Shown: positions 17,009 to 24,313 of the stretch, piece after piece | How the letters are laid out: every line of letters begins with the position of its first letter | How positions within the stretch are numbered: position 1 is the stretch's first letter | Origin: Streptomyces cinnamoneus | GTDB taxonomy: Bacteria > Actinomycetota > Actinomycetes > Streptomycetales > Streptomycetaceae | Assembly: GCF_014650495.1 (NCBI RefSeq) | Contig: NZ_BMVB01000006.1 | Coordinates: 1 to 64,000 of the forward strand | Length of the DNA stretch: 64,000 nt | Direction of reading: 5' to 3' | Position numbers and translations under genes: made by a program | The notes under the pieces: generated by a model | Databases searched by the model: none | The model's input: the letters and a program-made list of their open reading frames with translations, nothing else | What the model was told of the DNA's origin: nothing

Positions 17009-18124
17009 TCACCCGATTCCGGCCCGCCGGGCGTGGAGTTCGGAGCGGACGAGTTCCAGGAGGCGGCCGGTCCAGTTGCGGCCGCGCCCGGCGTTGTCCC
17101 CCCAGAAGGGCGAGCCGGCCTCGTCGTAGATCAAGGTCGCGTCGTCGGTGCCCAGCAGGATCTCCGCCAGGTCGGGGTGCTGGGTGTACTTGGCGCGCAG
17201 GAGCGCGGTCATGACGGCGGTGCGGAGGTGTTCCCAGTCGGCACGGCGGGGGGTGTCACCGGCGAGCGTGCGGGCGGCGTGCAGGGTGTCCGCCGCCGCG
17301 ATGGCGGCCCTCGCCCCCGGATCCGCGGCCGACAGGGCCCAGTAGGCATGGGCGACGGAAGGGTAGGTGGCACCGTCGACGGTGATGGCGGCCGGGTAGT
17401 CGTTGCGAAGCCCCACCGTGCCCGGGTCGTCCTGCCGCTCGCACGGGTACGAGTGGTGCAGCTTGACCGCCGGCGAGTGGGGCGTCGCCGGGCCGTCCGC
17501 CGGGACCCGCGAGGGCGCTTCGGCGGCCCAGCGGGCCCGCTCCTCGAAGTAGGCGAGGGCATCGTCGTACGCGGCCTCGGTGACGCGCCTGCCGGGCAGG
17601 CCCGCCATCTCGCCGCCCGGGCCGGCCAGCAGCACCTGGAGCGGCCAGTCCTTGCGGTCCATGTCCCCGAGCGCGTAGTGCCGCCGGGTCTCGGGGATCG
17701 CGAGGTAGGCGGCGCGTGCGGCGGCCCGGTTCTCCTCGGTCCGGTCGGCGAGGAACACGTCGACGGCGGCCAGGCAGCGGCCGGTCGTATCGGGGCGGCC
17801 GTTCAGCTCGTCGATGGTGTCCCGCACCTCGGCGACCAGCAGCTCGGGGGTGAGAGTCGTGTACGGATCCCCGAACGTCCATCCGCCCAGTTCGTGGACG
17901 GACGCCTCGGCACCCTCCGGGAGGGTGGTGGCCACCCGCCCGCGGCGGACCTTCTCCTCGAACTCGTCGATGGTGACGAGGCCCCAGCAGTCGATGAGCC
18001 CGTCGGCGTAGATGAAGAGGTCCGTGAAGTAGTACCTTCCGCCGTTGCAGAGGAAGGCGGGGCGCCAGGTGCCGGGTATGCGGACGCCGTCCGCTCGTCG
18101 GTGAGTGATCCGGTTGCCGATCAT
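17009..18124 (-). CDS. NADAR-domain protein with an N-terminal accessory domain
   Basis: A 371-residue protein. The N-terminal half (1 to about 190) has a beta-rich module (GGRYYFTDLFIYADGLIDCWGL) and a linker seen with some actinobacterial NADAR proteins. The C-terminal domain (about 215-365) has the NADAR/YbiA motifs: VDGATYPSVAHAYWALSAAD, LLRAKYTQHPDLAEILLGT and FWGDNAGRGRNWTGRLLELV. NADAR proteins act on ADP-ribose-related or riboflavin-pathway ring compounds; YbiA-type enzymes cleave an N-glycosidic bond. Some take part in stress or phage-defence loci. A tandem repeat and a GNAT gene lie upstream on the same strand. Confidence 0.85.
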   Translation of the reverse strand: MIGNRITHRRADGVRIPGTWRPAFLCNGGRYYFTDLFIYADGLIDCWGLVTIDEFEEKVRRGRVATTLPEGAEASVHELGGWTFGDPYTTLTPELLVAEVRDTIDELNGRPDTTGRCLAAVDVFLADRTEENRAAARAAYLAIPETRRHYALGDMDRKDWPLQVLLAGPGGEMAGLPGRRVTEAAYDDALAYFEERARWAAEAPSRVPADGPATPHSPAVKLHHSYPCERQDDPGTVGLRNDYPAAITVDGATYPSVAHAYWALSAADPGARAAIAAADTLHAARTLAGDTPRRADWEHLRTAVMTALLRAKYTQHPDLAEILLGTDDATLIYDEAGSPFWGDNAGRGRNWTGRLLELVRSELHARRAGIG

Positions 18125-18163
18125 CGGCTCATTCTGCCGGACCCCGCCCGGCCGGCGGCGCGG

Positions 18164-18252
18164 CGCGCGGGCGCGGCCCCGGACGCGGGCGCGGCCCCGG
18201 ACGCGGGCGCGGCCCCGGACGCGGGCGCGGCCCCGGACGCGGGCGCGGGCGC
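18164..18252. repeat. Tandem repeat, 18-bp unit, almost five copies
   Basis: Unit GGACGCGGGCGCGGCCCC. Full copies lie at 18181-18198, 18199-18216 and 18217-18234, with a truncated copy on each side. The array sits between the GNAT stop codon and the NADAR start. Copies are identical, which points to recent slippage. It is outside any likely reading frame. Confidence 0.9.
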
Positions 18253-18254
18253 GC

Positions 18255-19112
18255 CTACTCCGCCGGTTCCGCGATCAGGGCCGTGGCGACGCGGCGGAAG
18301 CCGGCCCGGGCGTAGATGCGGGCCGTGGGTTCGTCGCCCGCCGACAGGAAGACGGTGGTGACCCCGCGCGCCCGTGCGTCCGCCACCAGGGCCGCCGTGA
18401 CCGCGAGGCCGAGGCCGCGGCGGCGTGCGGCGGGCAGTGTGCCGATGCCGACGACCTCGCTCACCCGGCCCACCGGCTGGTGCTGGCCGGCGCACAGGGG
18501 GGTGCCGTTCTCCGTGGCGACCGCGAGGGCCGTCAGGCCGGCGCGGAGACGGGAGGCGATCTGATCGACCGTGCCGTCGTCGGTGAGGGCCCGTTCCGTC
18601 GCCGCGAGGGCCTCCGGGCCCGCGCTGCCGACGCCCGTACCGGGCTCGCCGAAGGCGATGAACGGCGTGGCGACCGCGCCCGCCAGGCCCGCGTCGTCCG
18701 GCCCCACCATGCGCACCGACACTCCGTCACCGACGGCCGGGGCGAGCGCCGGTGCGTTCGCGTCCAGCACCATCAGGGGGTGTTCGTGCACCACGAGACC
18801 CGCCTCCTCGGCGGCCGGGCGCAGCGCCGGGGTGGTCTCGGCGACCCATTCGAAGCTCTCGGGCAGTCCCAGCTCGCGCTGGCGGGCCCGTACCCGGTGG
18901 ACGTCGGCGGCGGTCACCGCCGGGCCCTGCCGGCCCAGGACCGGGCGGCCGTAGAAGGGCCAGCCGTGGCCTTCCCGGACGAAGAGGGTCAGCGGCCCGA
19001 AGTCCTCGGCCCGCGCCACGCTGCGCGGTACCGCGTCGTAGTACTCCTCCAGCCGGTCGAGGAGTGCCCGGTCGCTGTGTTGACGATGATCTGCACGTGT
19101 CACGGACGGCAT
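18255..19112 (-). CDS. GNAT-family N-acetyltransferase
   Basis: A 285-residue protein. The C-terminal half (about 150-280) is a GNAT domain: VGIGTLPAARRRGLGLAVTAALVADARA carries the acetyl-CoA loop (R/Q-x-x-G-x-G/A, here RRRGLG), followed by FLSAGDEPTARIYARAGFRRV. The N-terminal half (FGPLTLFVREGHGWPFYGRP) is a degenerate second lobe seen in Streptomyces homologues. It should transfer acetyl from acetyl-CoA to an amine; the substrate is unknown. ATG at 19112 is used; GTG at 19103 is also possible. Confidence 0.85.
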   Translation of the reverse strand: MPSVTRADHRQHSDRALLDRLEEYYDAVPRSVARAEDFGPLTLFVREGHGWPFYGRPVLGRQGPAVTAADVHRVRARQRELGLPESFEWVAETTPALRPAAEEAGLVVHEHPLMVLDANAPALAPAVGDGVSVRMVGPDDAGLAGAVATPFIAFGEPGTGVGSAGPEALAATERALTDDGTVDQIASRLRAGLTALAVATENGTPLCAGQHQPVGRVSEVVGIGTLPAARRRGLGLAVTAALVADARARGVTTVFLSAGDEPTARIYARAGFRRVATALIAEPAE

Positions 19113-19305
19113 CCAACACGGCCCACCGCCGTGCGGCCAGTCAATAAATCCGTCAGCCGTCCGGGGGCCTTCCCGGCGGGGACACGGGTGCCCGCGAAAT
19201 TCATGGGATTTCCGTGCCCCGTGGGGAACCATCAGCTGTGGAAGGCGCTCTCTCGGAGCAGAGGCGTACGGATGTGCGGGACCAACCCATAGGTGGGGGC
19301 GGTAA

Positions 19306-20412
19306 ATGACGCGATATGTCGCAGAGCAGCGGTCGTCGAAGGCGCGGAGGGCCGCCGCGAGAACGGCCGCCGCCCTGGCTGCCGGGCTGGCGCTCACCGT
19401 GGGCGCGGCGGCGCCCGGACAGGCCGCGGGGAGCGGGACGGCGTCGGACGGCGCCCGGGCGCAGTCCGGTTGCGACACCCCCGTCGCGGGCGGCGCCTCC
19501 CCGGCGGCCGTCGCGACGGCGTCCGACGCACCACCGGCGCTCGCGCCGGCCGGCACCGGGACCGCCGCTCAGAAGATCTCCTACGGCGTCGACTCCCAGC
19601 TGCCCATCGGCTTGTGGTCGTCCTCGAACGTCACGCTGCGCACGCCCGTCACCAAGGGGACGGTGCGACTGGACGTCAGCAGCCGGGGCTTCAGCACCGC
19701 CTCGCTCGTGGTGCAGCGCTACGACACGGGCACCCGCCGCTGGGTCGACCTGGACGTGAAGCCGGGCAGCGGCAGCTGGCCCACCCGGGGCGTGTTCACC
19801 TTCCCCGTCACGGCCAAGGGCGCCGACGCCCGGCACTCCCACACCGTCGCCCTGCGCCTGCAGGACCTGGACCGTCCGGGCACGCTCACCGTCGCCGCCT
19901 CCGTGGACGACGGCCGCGGCCACACCTACCGGGCCCCCGCCCGCAGCACGACCGCGACGCGCCCGGAGGTCACCGTCGGCGGCTGGCAGCGCTCCACCAC
20001 CCTGGAGCGCGGCGGGGCGTCGCGCGCGCTCACGGTGACGGTGAAGAACACCACCAACCGCGCCTACCCGCAGCTGCGCGCCTCCTACTTCGCCTACGGC
20101 GCCGGCGCGAGCCGCGCCCTGACCCCCAAGGACCTCAAGCTGCGGCAGTACCGTCCCGGCGCCGGCTGGGCGGAGGTCCCCCTGGTCGCGGGCGGCTGCG
20201 ACCCCGGCATGAGCGCCACGCTGCGCCCGGCGGCCACGGGGCCGCTCGCCCCGGGCGCCACCGCCGTCTACCGGCTGACCGTGGGCGTGGGCCGCTCGGC
20301 CCCGCGCGAGGTGGCCCACGCGGACGCCGGGGTCTCGGTGGGCAACGGCGACATGACCTTCTTCTCCCGCGAACTTCCGTTCGCCATCAAGGGACAGAAG
20401 CAGGGACGCTAG
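19306..20412 (+). CDS. Secreted protein with two beta-sandwich-like regions, unknown function
   Basis: A 368-residue protein with a signal peptide (basic start, AAALAAGLALTVGAAAPGQAAG). The mature part contains two beta-rich modules: one at about 95-215 (VRLDVSSRGFSTASLVVQRY; FTFPVTAKGADARHSHTVALRL) and one at about 230-345 (ALTVTVKNTTNRAYPQLRASY, with 'TVKNTTNRAYP' resembling extracellular Ig-like domains). There is no LPxTG or membrane anchor, so release is expected. Its start has GGTGGGGG upstream, and a strong hairpin follows the gene. Confidence 0.7.
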   Translation: MTRYVAEQRSSKARRAAARTAAALAAGLALTVGAAAPGQAAGSGTASDGARAQSGCDTPVAGGASPAAVATASDAPPALAPAGTGTAAQKISYGVDSQLPIGLWSSSNVTLRTPVTKGTVRLDVSSRGFSTASLVVQRYDTGTRRWVDLDVKPGSGSWPTRGVFTFPVTAKGADARHSHTVALRLQDLDRPGTLTVAASVDDGRGHTYRAPARSTTATRPEVTVGGWQRSTTLERGGASRALTVTVKNTTNRAYPQLRASYFAYGAGASRALTPKDLKLRQYRPGAGWAEVPLVAGGCDPGMSATLRPAATGPLAPGATAVYRLTVGVGRSAPREVAHADAGVSVGNGDMTFFSRELPFAIKGQKQGR

Positions 20413-20436
20413 CCCGCGCCCGGCCGCACCCCTCGT

Positions 20437-20472
20437 CGCGACGGCCATCGGCCCAGGCCGGTGGCCGTCGCG
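20437..20472 (+). terminator. Hairpin terminator after the secreted protein gene
   Basis: CGCGACGGCCA (20437-20447) pairs exactly with TGGCCGTCGCG (20462-20472). The inner bases CGG/CCG can extend the stem. It is placed 25 bp after the stop codon at 20412. Confidence 0.65.
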
Positions 20473-20583
20473 CCGTCCTGTGTGTCCGCTGTGTGAAGCC
20501 GTGCGCCGACCGCTTGTCAACAATGGCGGATGACGGTATCCATGGGAGCGAACGACACGAAAACCTCCGGGTAAGGGCGGCCG

Positions 20584-21072
20584 ATGACGAGTGGTGACCG
20601 AGTACCTCGCCAGGGCGACCGGCCACTGCTGCGCGCGTTCGACCAGCGGCTGAACGAGCTGATCGCCGCGATCTATCCCGATGAGCGCAAGCGCCCCGGG
20701 TACGCCCGGCTCGCCAAGGAGATCCGGGACACCACCGGCGGCTCCATCTCCGGCACGTACCTGTGGGAACTGGCCACCGGAAAGAAGCGCAACGTCACCC
20801 TCGAACAGCTCGACGTGCTCGCCGAGTTCTTCGGCGTGCCCCCCGAGTACTTCCTCAGCGAGGAAGTGGCCGAGCGCGTCAACGCACAGCTCGCCCTGGC
20901 CATCGCACTGCGCGACACCCGGGTCCGCAATCTCGCCCTGCGGGCGGACGGACTCTCCGCGGCGACGCTGGACGCCCTGCTCACCATGGTCGACGAGGCC
21001 CGCAAGGTGCAGAACCTCTCCAGCGTGGAGACGGTCGCCACGACGGACGACGAGAAATCCCCCGGGGAATAG
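20584..21072 (+). CDS. EspR-like helix-turn-helix DNA-binding protein
   Basis: A 162-residue protein. The N-terminal XRE-type helix-turn-helix (about 15-90) reads FDQRLNELIAAIYP, GYARLAKEIRDTTGGSISGTYLWEL and LEQLDVLAEFFGVPPEYFL. The C-terminal part (RDTRVRNLALRADGLSAATL) closely follows the dimerisation helix of mycobacterial EspR (MRDDGVRRIAQRAHGLPSAAQ). EspR is a nucleoid-associated regulator that loops DNA and controls ESX-1 secretion genes. No ESX genes are near, so the target here is unknown. The start ATG has AAGGGCGG upstream. Confidence 0.85.
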   Translation: MTSGDRVPRQGDRPLLRAFDQRLNELIAAIYPDERKRPGYARLAKEIRDTTGGSISGTYLWELATGKKRNVTLEQLDVLAEFFGVPPEYFLSEEVAERVNAQLALAIALRDTRVRNLALRADGLSAATLDALLTMVDEARKVQNLSSVETVATTDDEKSPGE

Positions 21073-21268
21073 AATTATCCGACGTTTCATCAATTCGAGG
21101 GAACGTCAAAATCGCTATTGACCGCCTCGCATGCGGAGCGTACTTTCGAGCTCATCGAGAGTGCATCTCTCTGAAGGTATCGGCCGATCAGGTCCCGGCG
21201 GCCTCAACTCCCGGGCCTTTTCCGGTCATGGCGGAGGACGCCGCCCAGGCGTCGTCGCCCCCGCTGCC

Positions 21269-21325
21269 GGGGCCTGTCCCTGCATCCACCTCCTCTTGCA
21301 TGCGACAGGCCCCTTCTTTTTTCTT
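21269..21325 (+). terminator. Rho-independent terminator with T-tract
   Basis: GGGGCCTGTC (21269-21278) pairs with GACAGGCCCC (21304-21313), followed by the T-rich run TTCTTTTTTCTT (21314-21325). The loop is 25 nt and has its own TGCA/TGCA pairing. It lies downstream of the EspR-like gene and 28 bp before the next small ORF, so it could also act as an attenuator. Confidence 0.75.
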
Positions 21326-21353
21326 CATGCCCCATGAAAGGGGTTGATCCCCC

Positions 21354-21551
21354 ATGGCCCTGAACCGTGATGAAGCCACGACCCTGAGGACGGCAGCCGC
21401 CGCCGTCGCCGCGGCGATCTGGCGCCACGTCACCCTCGCCAACGCCGCTGACGTGGAGTTCTTCGCCAACAACCCGACGCCGCTGCCCCCCGGCACGCTG
21501 GTGGTCGTCTCCCGCGCCGACGGCCAGTTCGACGTCTTCTGGCTCGAATGA
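21354..21551 (+). CDS. 65-residue protein of unknown function
   Basis: A small cytosolic-looking protein. An Ala-rich helix (ATTLRTAAAAVAAAIWRHVT) is followed by a beta-rich C-terminal part (LPPGTLVVVSRADGQFDVFWL). Codon use is typical for Streptomyces. The Shine-Dalgarno AAGGGG (21338-21343) is flanked by C-runs on both sides that could pair with it, so translation may be structure-controlled. A perfect hairpin follows the gene. It lies between the EspR-like gene and the protease gene; no family was recognised. Confidence 0.6.
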   Translation: MALNRDEATTLRTAAAAVAAAIWRHVTLANAADVEFFANNPTPLPPGTLVVVSRADGQFDVFWLE

Positions 21552-21568
21552 AGCAAGCGAAAGGAAAA

Positions 21569-21606
21569 GGGCCATGGGCGGCCATTGCTCCGGCCGCCCA
21601 TGGCCC
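21569..21606. terminator. Perfect 15-bp hairpin between convergent genes
   Basis: GGGCCATGGGCGGCC (21569-21583) and GGCCGCCCATGGCCC (21592-21606) enclose an 8-nt loop. Read from the minus strand, the stem is followed by a T-rich stretch (CCTTTTCCTTT), a good terminator for the M4 protease gene; it can also stop the small plus-strand gene. Confidence 0.85.
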
Positions 21607-21647
21607 GTTCCGCTGTCATTCCGCCGTCATCGCACGGCGGTTCACCG

Positions 21648-23471
21648 TCAACGCTTGGGAGTGTTCGCCTCGGTGACGTTCACTCCGGCCCACGCCTTGT
21701 CCACCGCACGGTATTCCGCGCTGTCGGCGCCGTGAATGTCCGCGGCCGCCTGCAGGGTGGCCGTGCGGGCCTCGTGGAAATCGGTGGTGGAGACCATGTA
21801 GCGGGTGAGCGCACGGTAGAAGATCTGCTGCGCCTTCTCCCGCCCGATGCCGGTCACCGCCGCGCCGTCGTAGGTGGGCGAGTCGTAGGTCACGCCGCCG
21901 ATGGTCTTCTTGCCGCTGCCCTCGGCCAGCAGGTAGAAGGCGTGCGAGGAGACACCGGAGCCGGCGTGGACCTCGCGGTCGTAGGAGCCCTCGTCCCAGT
22001 AGTCGACGGTCGCTTCGAGCTTGTCGAGGGACGGCTTGTCCAGACGGCGCAGGAAGGTCTGCTCCAGACCGAGCTTCTCGCCCAGCAGGTAGTTCGGCGG
22101 GTTCGCCGCGTTGTTGGCCGCGAACTCGACGCCCGCGCCGAAGATGTCGGCGAAGGACTCGTTGAGCGAGCCGGCCTCACCGTACTGGTTGCCCGCGGCG
22201 TCGACGCGCGTGGGCTCGAAGCCCGCCGTCGCCTCGATGACGCCGTGGCTCAGCTCGTGCCCGGTGACGTCCAGGGCGACCAGCGGCTGCTTGAACGTTT
22301 CGCCGTCCCCGTCGCCGTAGAGCATGCACGCGCAGTCCGGGGACCAGAAGGCGTTGCCGACCTTGTCGCCGTAGTGCACGAGGGCACGCGGGCCCGCACC
22401 GTCGTTCTTGATGCCGTTCCGCGCGAACGTCTTCTTGTAGTAGTCGAAGGTGCTGGTGATGCCGTACTGGGCGTCGACCGCCGCGCTGGCGGGGTCGCCG
22501 GCGGTGCCGTTGCCCCACTTGTTGTCGGTGTCGGTGAACGCCTTGCCGCTGGCGAACGACTCCAGCTCCCGCTTGCCCGCGTTCCTGGTCTCGCCGTTGC
22601 CGCGGCTGGGGTCCTTGAGGGTGAAGGAGCTCTTGGCCGTCTGCGTGGTGATCAGCGGCACGCTGCCCGCGAAGATCGAGGCGCCGGTGCCGTTCGCCGG
22701 TGCCGGGAAGGCGCCCGCGGCGGGCTTGGCCGGGCCGGGGACGGCCGGCTTGGTGGCGGTGCGCGGGGCGGCCTGCTGACCTTCGGCGCGCAGCGTCGAC
22801 TTCAGCTTCGGCGAGATGAAGGCGTCGCTGTGCGGGGTGCTGCTGATGACCTTGCCCGAGGCGGCGTCGACGACCACGGAGTGGGCGGTGCCCGCCTCGG
22901 CGCCGCGGCTGCCGGTGACGGTCACGCGGTAGGCGAGGACGGCGTCGTCGGCGCGGGCGTCCACGACGAGCTCGGCCTGGCCGGCGGTGCCGCCCGCGGC
23001 GTCGGCGGCCTTGGCGGCGGCCTGGCCGGCGCTCAGCTTCGGGGTGACGGTGGGGACGGAGACCTGACGGTTCGTCGCCCGGGTCACGCCGGTGTAGGCG
23101 TTCTTGGCGTCCAGGTGGACGACGAGGTCGCCGCCGATGACGGTGACGCCCTGGTGGGTCCGCTCGAAGCGGACGTGACGCTTGCCTTCCGGGTCGATCA
23201 GGGTGTCCTTGACCCGCAGGACGTCCGCCGCGCCGACGCCGGTGGTCTTGGCGTTGGCGAGGGCGGCGGTCCGGGCCGCCTTCACGATGTCCCCCGTGGA
23301 CACCGTGGAGGCGGCCGAAGCCACCGGGGTCTTCGCCTTGGCGGCGGCCGGCGCGGTCACGGCGGCCGAGGCCGTGCCGGCCATCGTCGCTGCGGCGGCC
23401 ACCGCGACGGCGACGGTGAGGACGCGTCTGCGGGACGCGGACGCTATGGAGGTTGTGGGGGTTGTACGCAC
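21648..23471 (-). CDS. Secreted M4-family (thermolysin-like) neutral metalloprotease
   Basis: A 607-residue preproenzyme. A signal peptide (RRRVLTVAVAVAAAATMAGTASA) is followed by an FTP/PepSY-type propeptide (RVKDTLIDPEGKRHVRFERT; YTGVTRATNRQVSVP). The catalytic domain carries VTGHELSHGVIEATAGF (zinc ligands H405 and H409, catalytic E406) and SLNESFADIFG (third ligand E438). The gap between H409 and E438 is longer than in thermolysin because of an insertion (EPTRVDAAGNQYGEA). GVSSHAFYLLAEG matches the substrate-binding His region. It is secreted as a zymogen and digests proteins outside the cell. GTG at 23471 has AAGGGCG 7 nt upstream. Confidence 0.93.
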   Translation of the reverse strand: MRTTPTTSIASASRRRVLTVAVAVAAAATMAGTASAAVTAPAAAKAKTPVASAASTVSTGDIVKAARTAALANAKTTGVGAADVLRVKDTLIDPEGKRHVRFERTHQGVTVIGGDLVVHLDAKNAYTGVTRATNRQVSVPTVTPKLSAGQAAAKAADAAGGTAGQAELVVDARADDAVLAYRVTVTGSRGAEAGTAHSVVVDAASGKVISSTPHSDAFISPKLKSTLRAEGQQAAPRTATKPAVPGPAKPAAGAFPAPANGTGASIFAGSVPLITTQTAKSSFTLKDPSRGNGETRNAGKRELESFASGKAFTDTDNKWGNGTAGDPASAAVDAQYGITSTFDYYKKTFARNGIKNDGAGPRALVHYGDKVGNAFWSPDCACMLYGDGDGETFKQPLVALDVTGHELSHGVIEATAGFEPTRVDAAGNQYGEAGSLNESFADIFGAGVEFAANNAANPPNYLLGEKLGLEQTFLRRLDKPSLDKLEATVDYWDEGSYDREVHAGSGVSSHAFYLLAEGSGKKTIGGVTYDSPTYDGAAVTGIGREKAQQIFYRALTRYMVSTTDFHEARTATLQAAADIHGADSAEYRAVDKAWAGVNVTEANTPKR

Positions 23472-23759
23472 TGTGAGCGCCCTTTGGTCATGGGGGCGGT
23501 CCGGGCATGCCCGGCCACCTGCGTGCACGTGATCCGGCCCCTGCCGCACCACGGGAACCTGCGGTCCCGTGAATGACCATGCATGCAGTGACATGCGCAT
23601 GAAAAGAGCGAAGTGCGGAAATATCCGAACAGTTGATGCAGTGTTTACAAATGCCCAACACTCCGTGACGGGAGGGCAACGTCCTGTCCAACTGACAGTC
23701 AGGAGGGGACAACCGCCTCTGGGGTTGCCCCTGTTGGGCAAGTGATCACTATGTGAGAC
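23472..23759 (-). promoter_or_regulatory. Upstream region of the metalloprotease gene
   Basis: This gap of about 290 bp is less G/C-rich than its surroundings, as expected for a regulated promoter. It contains an inverted repeat AGTGTT...AACACT around 23640-23662, a run of alternating CATGCATG-type sequence around 23580-23605, and a TTGCCC/GGGCAA pair around 23724-23740. These are candidate operator or promoter parts for the protease; none was matched to a known regulator site. Confidence 0.35.
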
Positions 23760-23778
23760 GCGGCCCGTTCCGGGCCGC
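23760..23778 (-). terminator. Hairpin terminator after the GGCT-like gene
   Basis: GCGGCCCG, loop TTC, CGGGCCGC: a perfect 8-bp stem 12 bp past the stop codon of the minus-strand gene ending at 23791. Confidence 0.55.
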
Positions 23779-23790
23779 CCGCGGCACGCC

Positions 23791-24216
23791 TCAGCCGGTC
23801 CAGTCGCCGCCCGGCACCACCGTGCCGGTCACGCGCAGCCGGCGCGCCAGCCGCTCCGCCGCCACGTACACCCACGCGCGCGCCGTGCCGCCCCCGTCGA
23901 CACGCACCTCGCACGGGATGCGCTCGTAGAGATTGCGGGGATCGCCCGGCCGGTACTCCTCCAGCGCGTCGAGCGCGGCCAGCACCGGACCGTACGCGCC
24001 GGGCGCCACGGTGATCAGCTCGCCCCGGACCCCGCCGCCCGCCTCCGCCACCGCGTACGGGTACCCCGGCCCCTCGTACAGCACCGCACCGGGCCAGGTG
24101 GCCGGCACCTCGGCCACCGTCCTGCCGCGCAGCAGGCGGTCGTGGTTGCACCGCCCGGGACGCAGCGTCCCGTAGACGAAGAAGGGCAGGTCAGCGGGGG
24201 TGTCCTGCGCGGTCAC
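23791..24216 (-). CDS. Gamma-glutamylcyclotransferase-fold (GGCT/AIG2-like) protein
   Basis: A 141-residue protein with the GGCT-like signature at the N terminus (LPFFVYGTLRPGRCNHDRLL, the YGTLR loop) and GYPYAVAEAGGGVRGELITV. The acidic catalytic position is probably the Glu in ALDALEEYRPGDP, and LYERIPCEV follows. Members cyclise gamma-glutamyl-amines or related amides, releasing 5-oxoproline; the substrate is uncertain. The start is GTG at 24216 with AAGGG upstream; the longer frame is Arg-rich and unlikely. Confidence 0.85.
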   Translation of the reverse strand: MTAQDTPADLPFFVYGTLRPGRCNHDRLLRGRTVAEVPATWPGAVLYEGPGYPYAVAEAGGGVRGELITVAPGAYGPVLAALDALEEYRPGDPRNLYERIPCEVRVDGGGTARAWVYVAAERLARRLRVTGTVVPGGDWTG

Positions 24217-24313
24217 CGAGGATCCCTTCCGTCGCGTTCCTTCGTGGTTCCTTCGTGTTCTCCGCCGCTGCCGCCGGAAGGCGGGTGGGGGCATCCGGCC
24301 GTAGCCTAGAGGT

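Noticed and set aside
18164..18252. CRISPR array
   Set aside because: Units are contiguous 18-mers with no spacers; it is a simple tandem repeat.
21285..21300. CACCTCCT in the terminator loop, identical to the 16S rRNA anti-Shine-Dalgarno
   Set aside because: The match is only 8 bp, has no rRNA context and is likely by chance.
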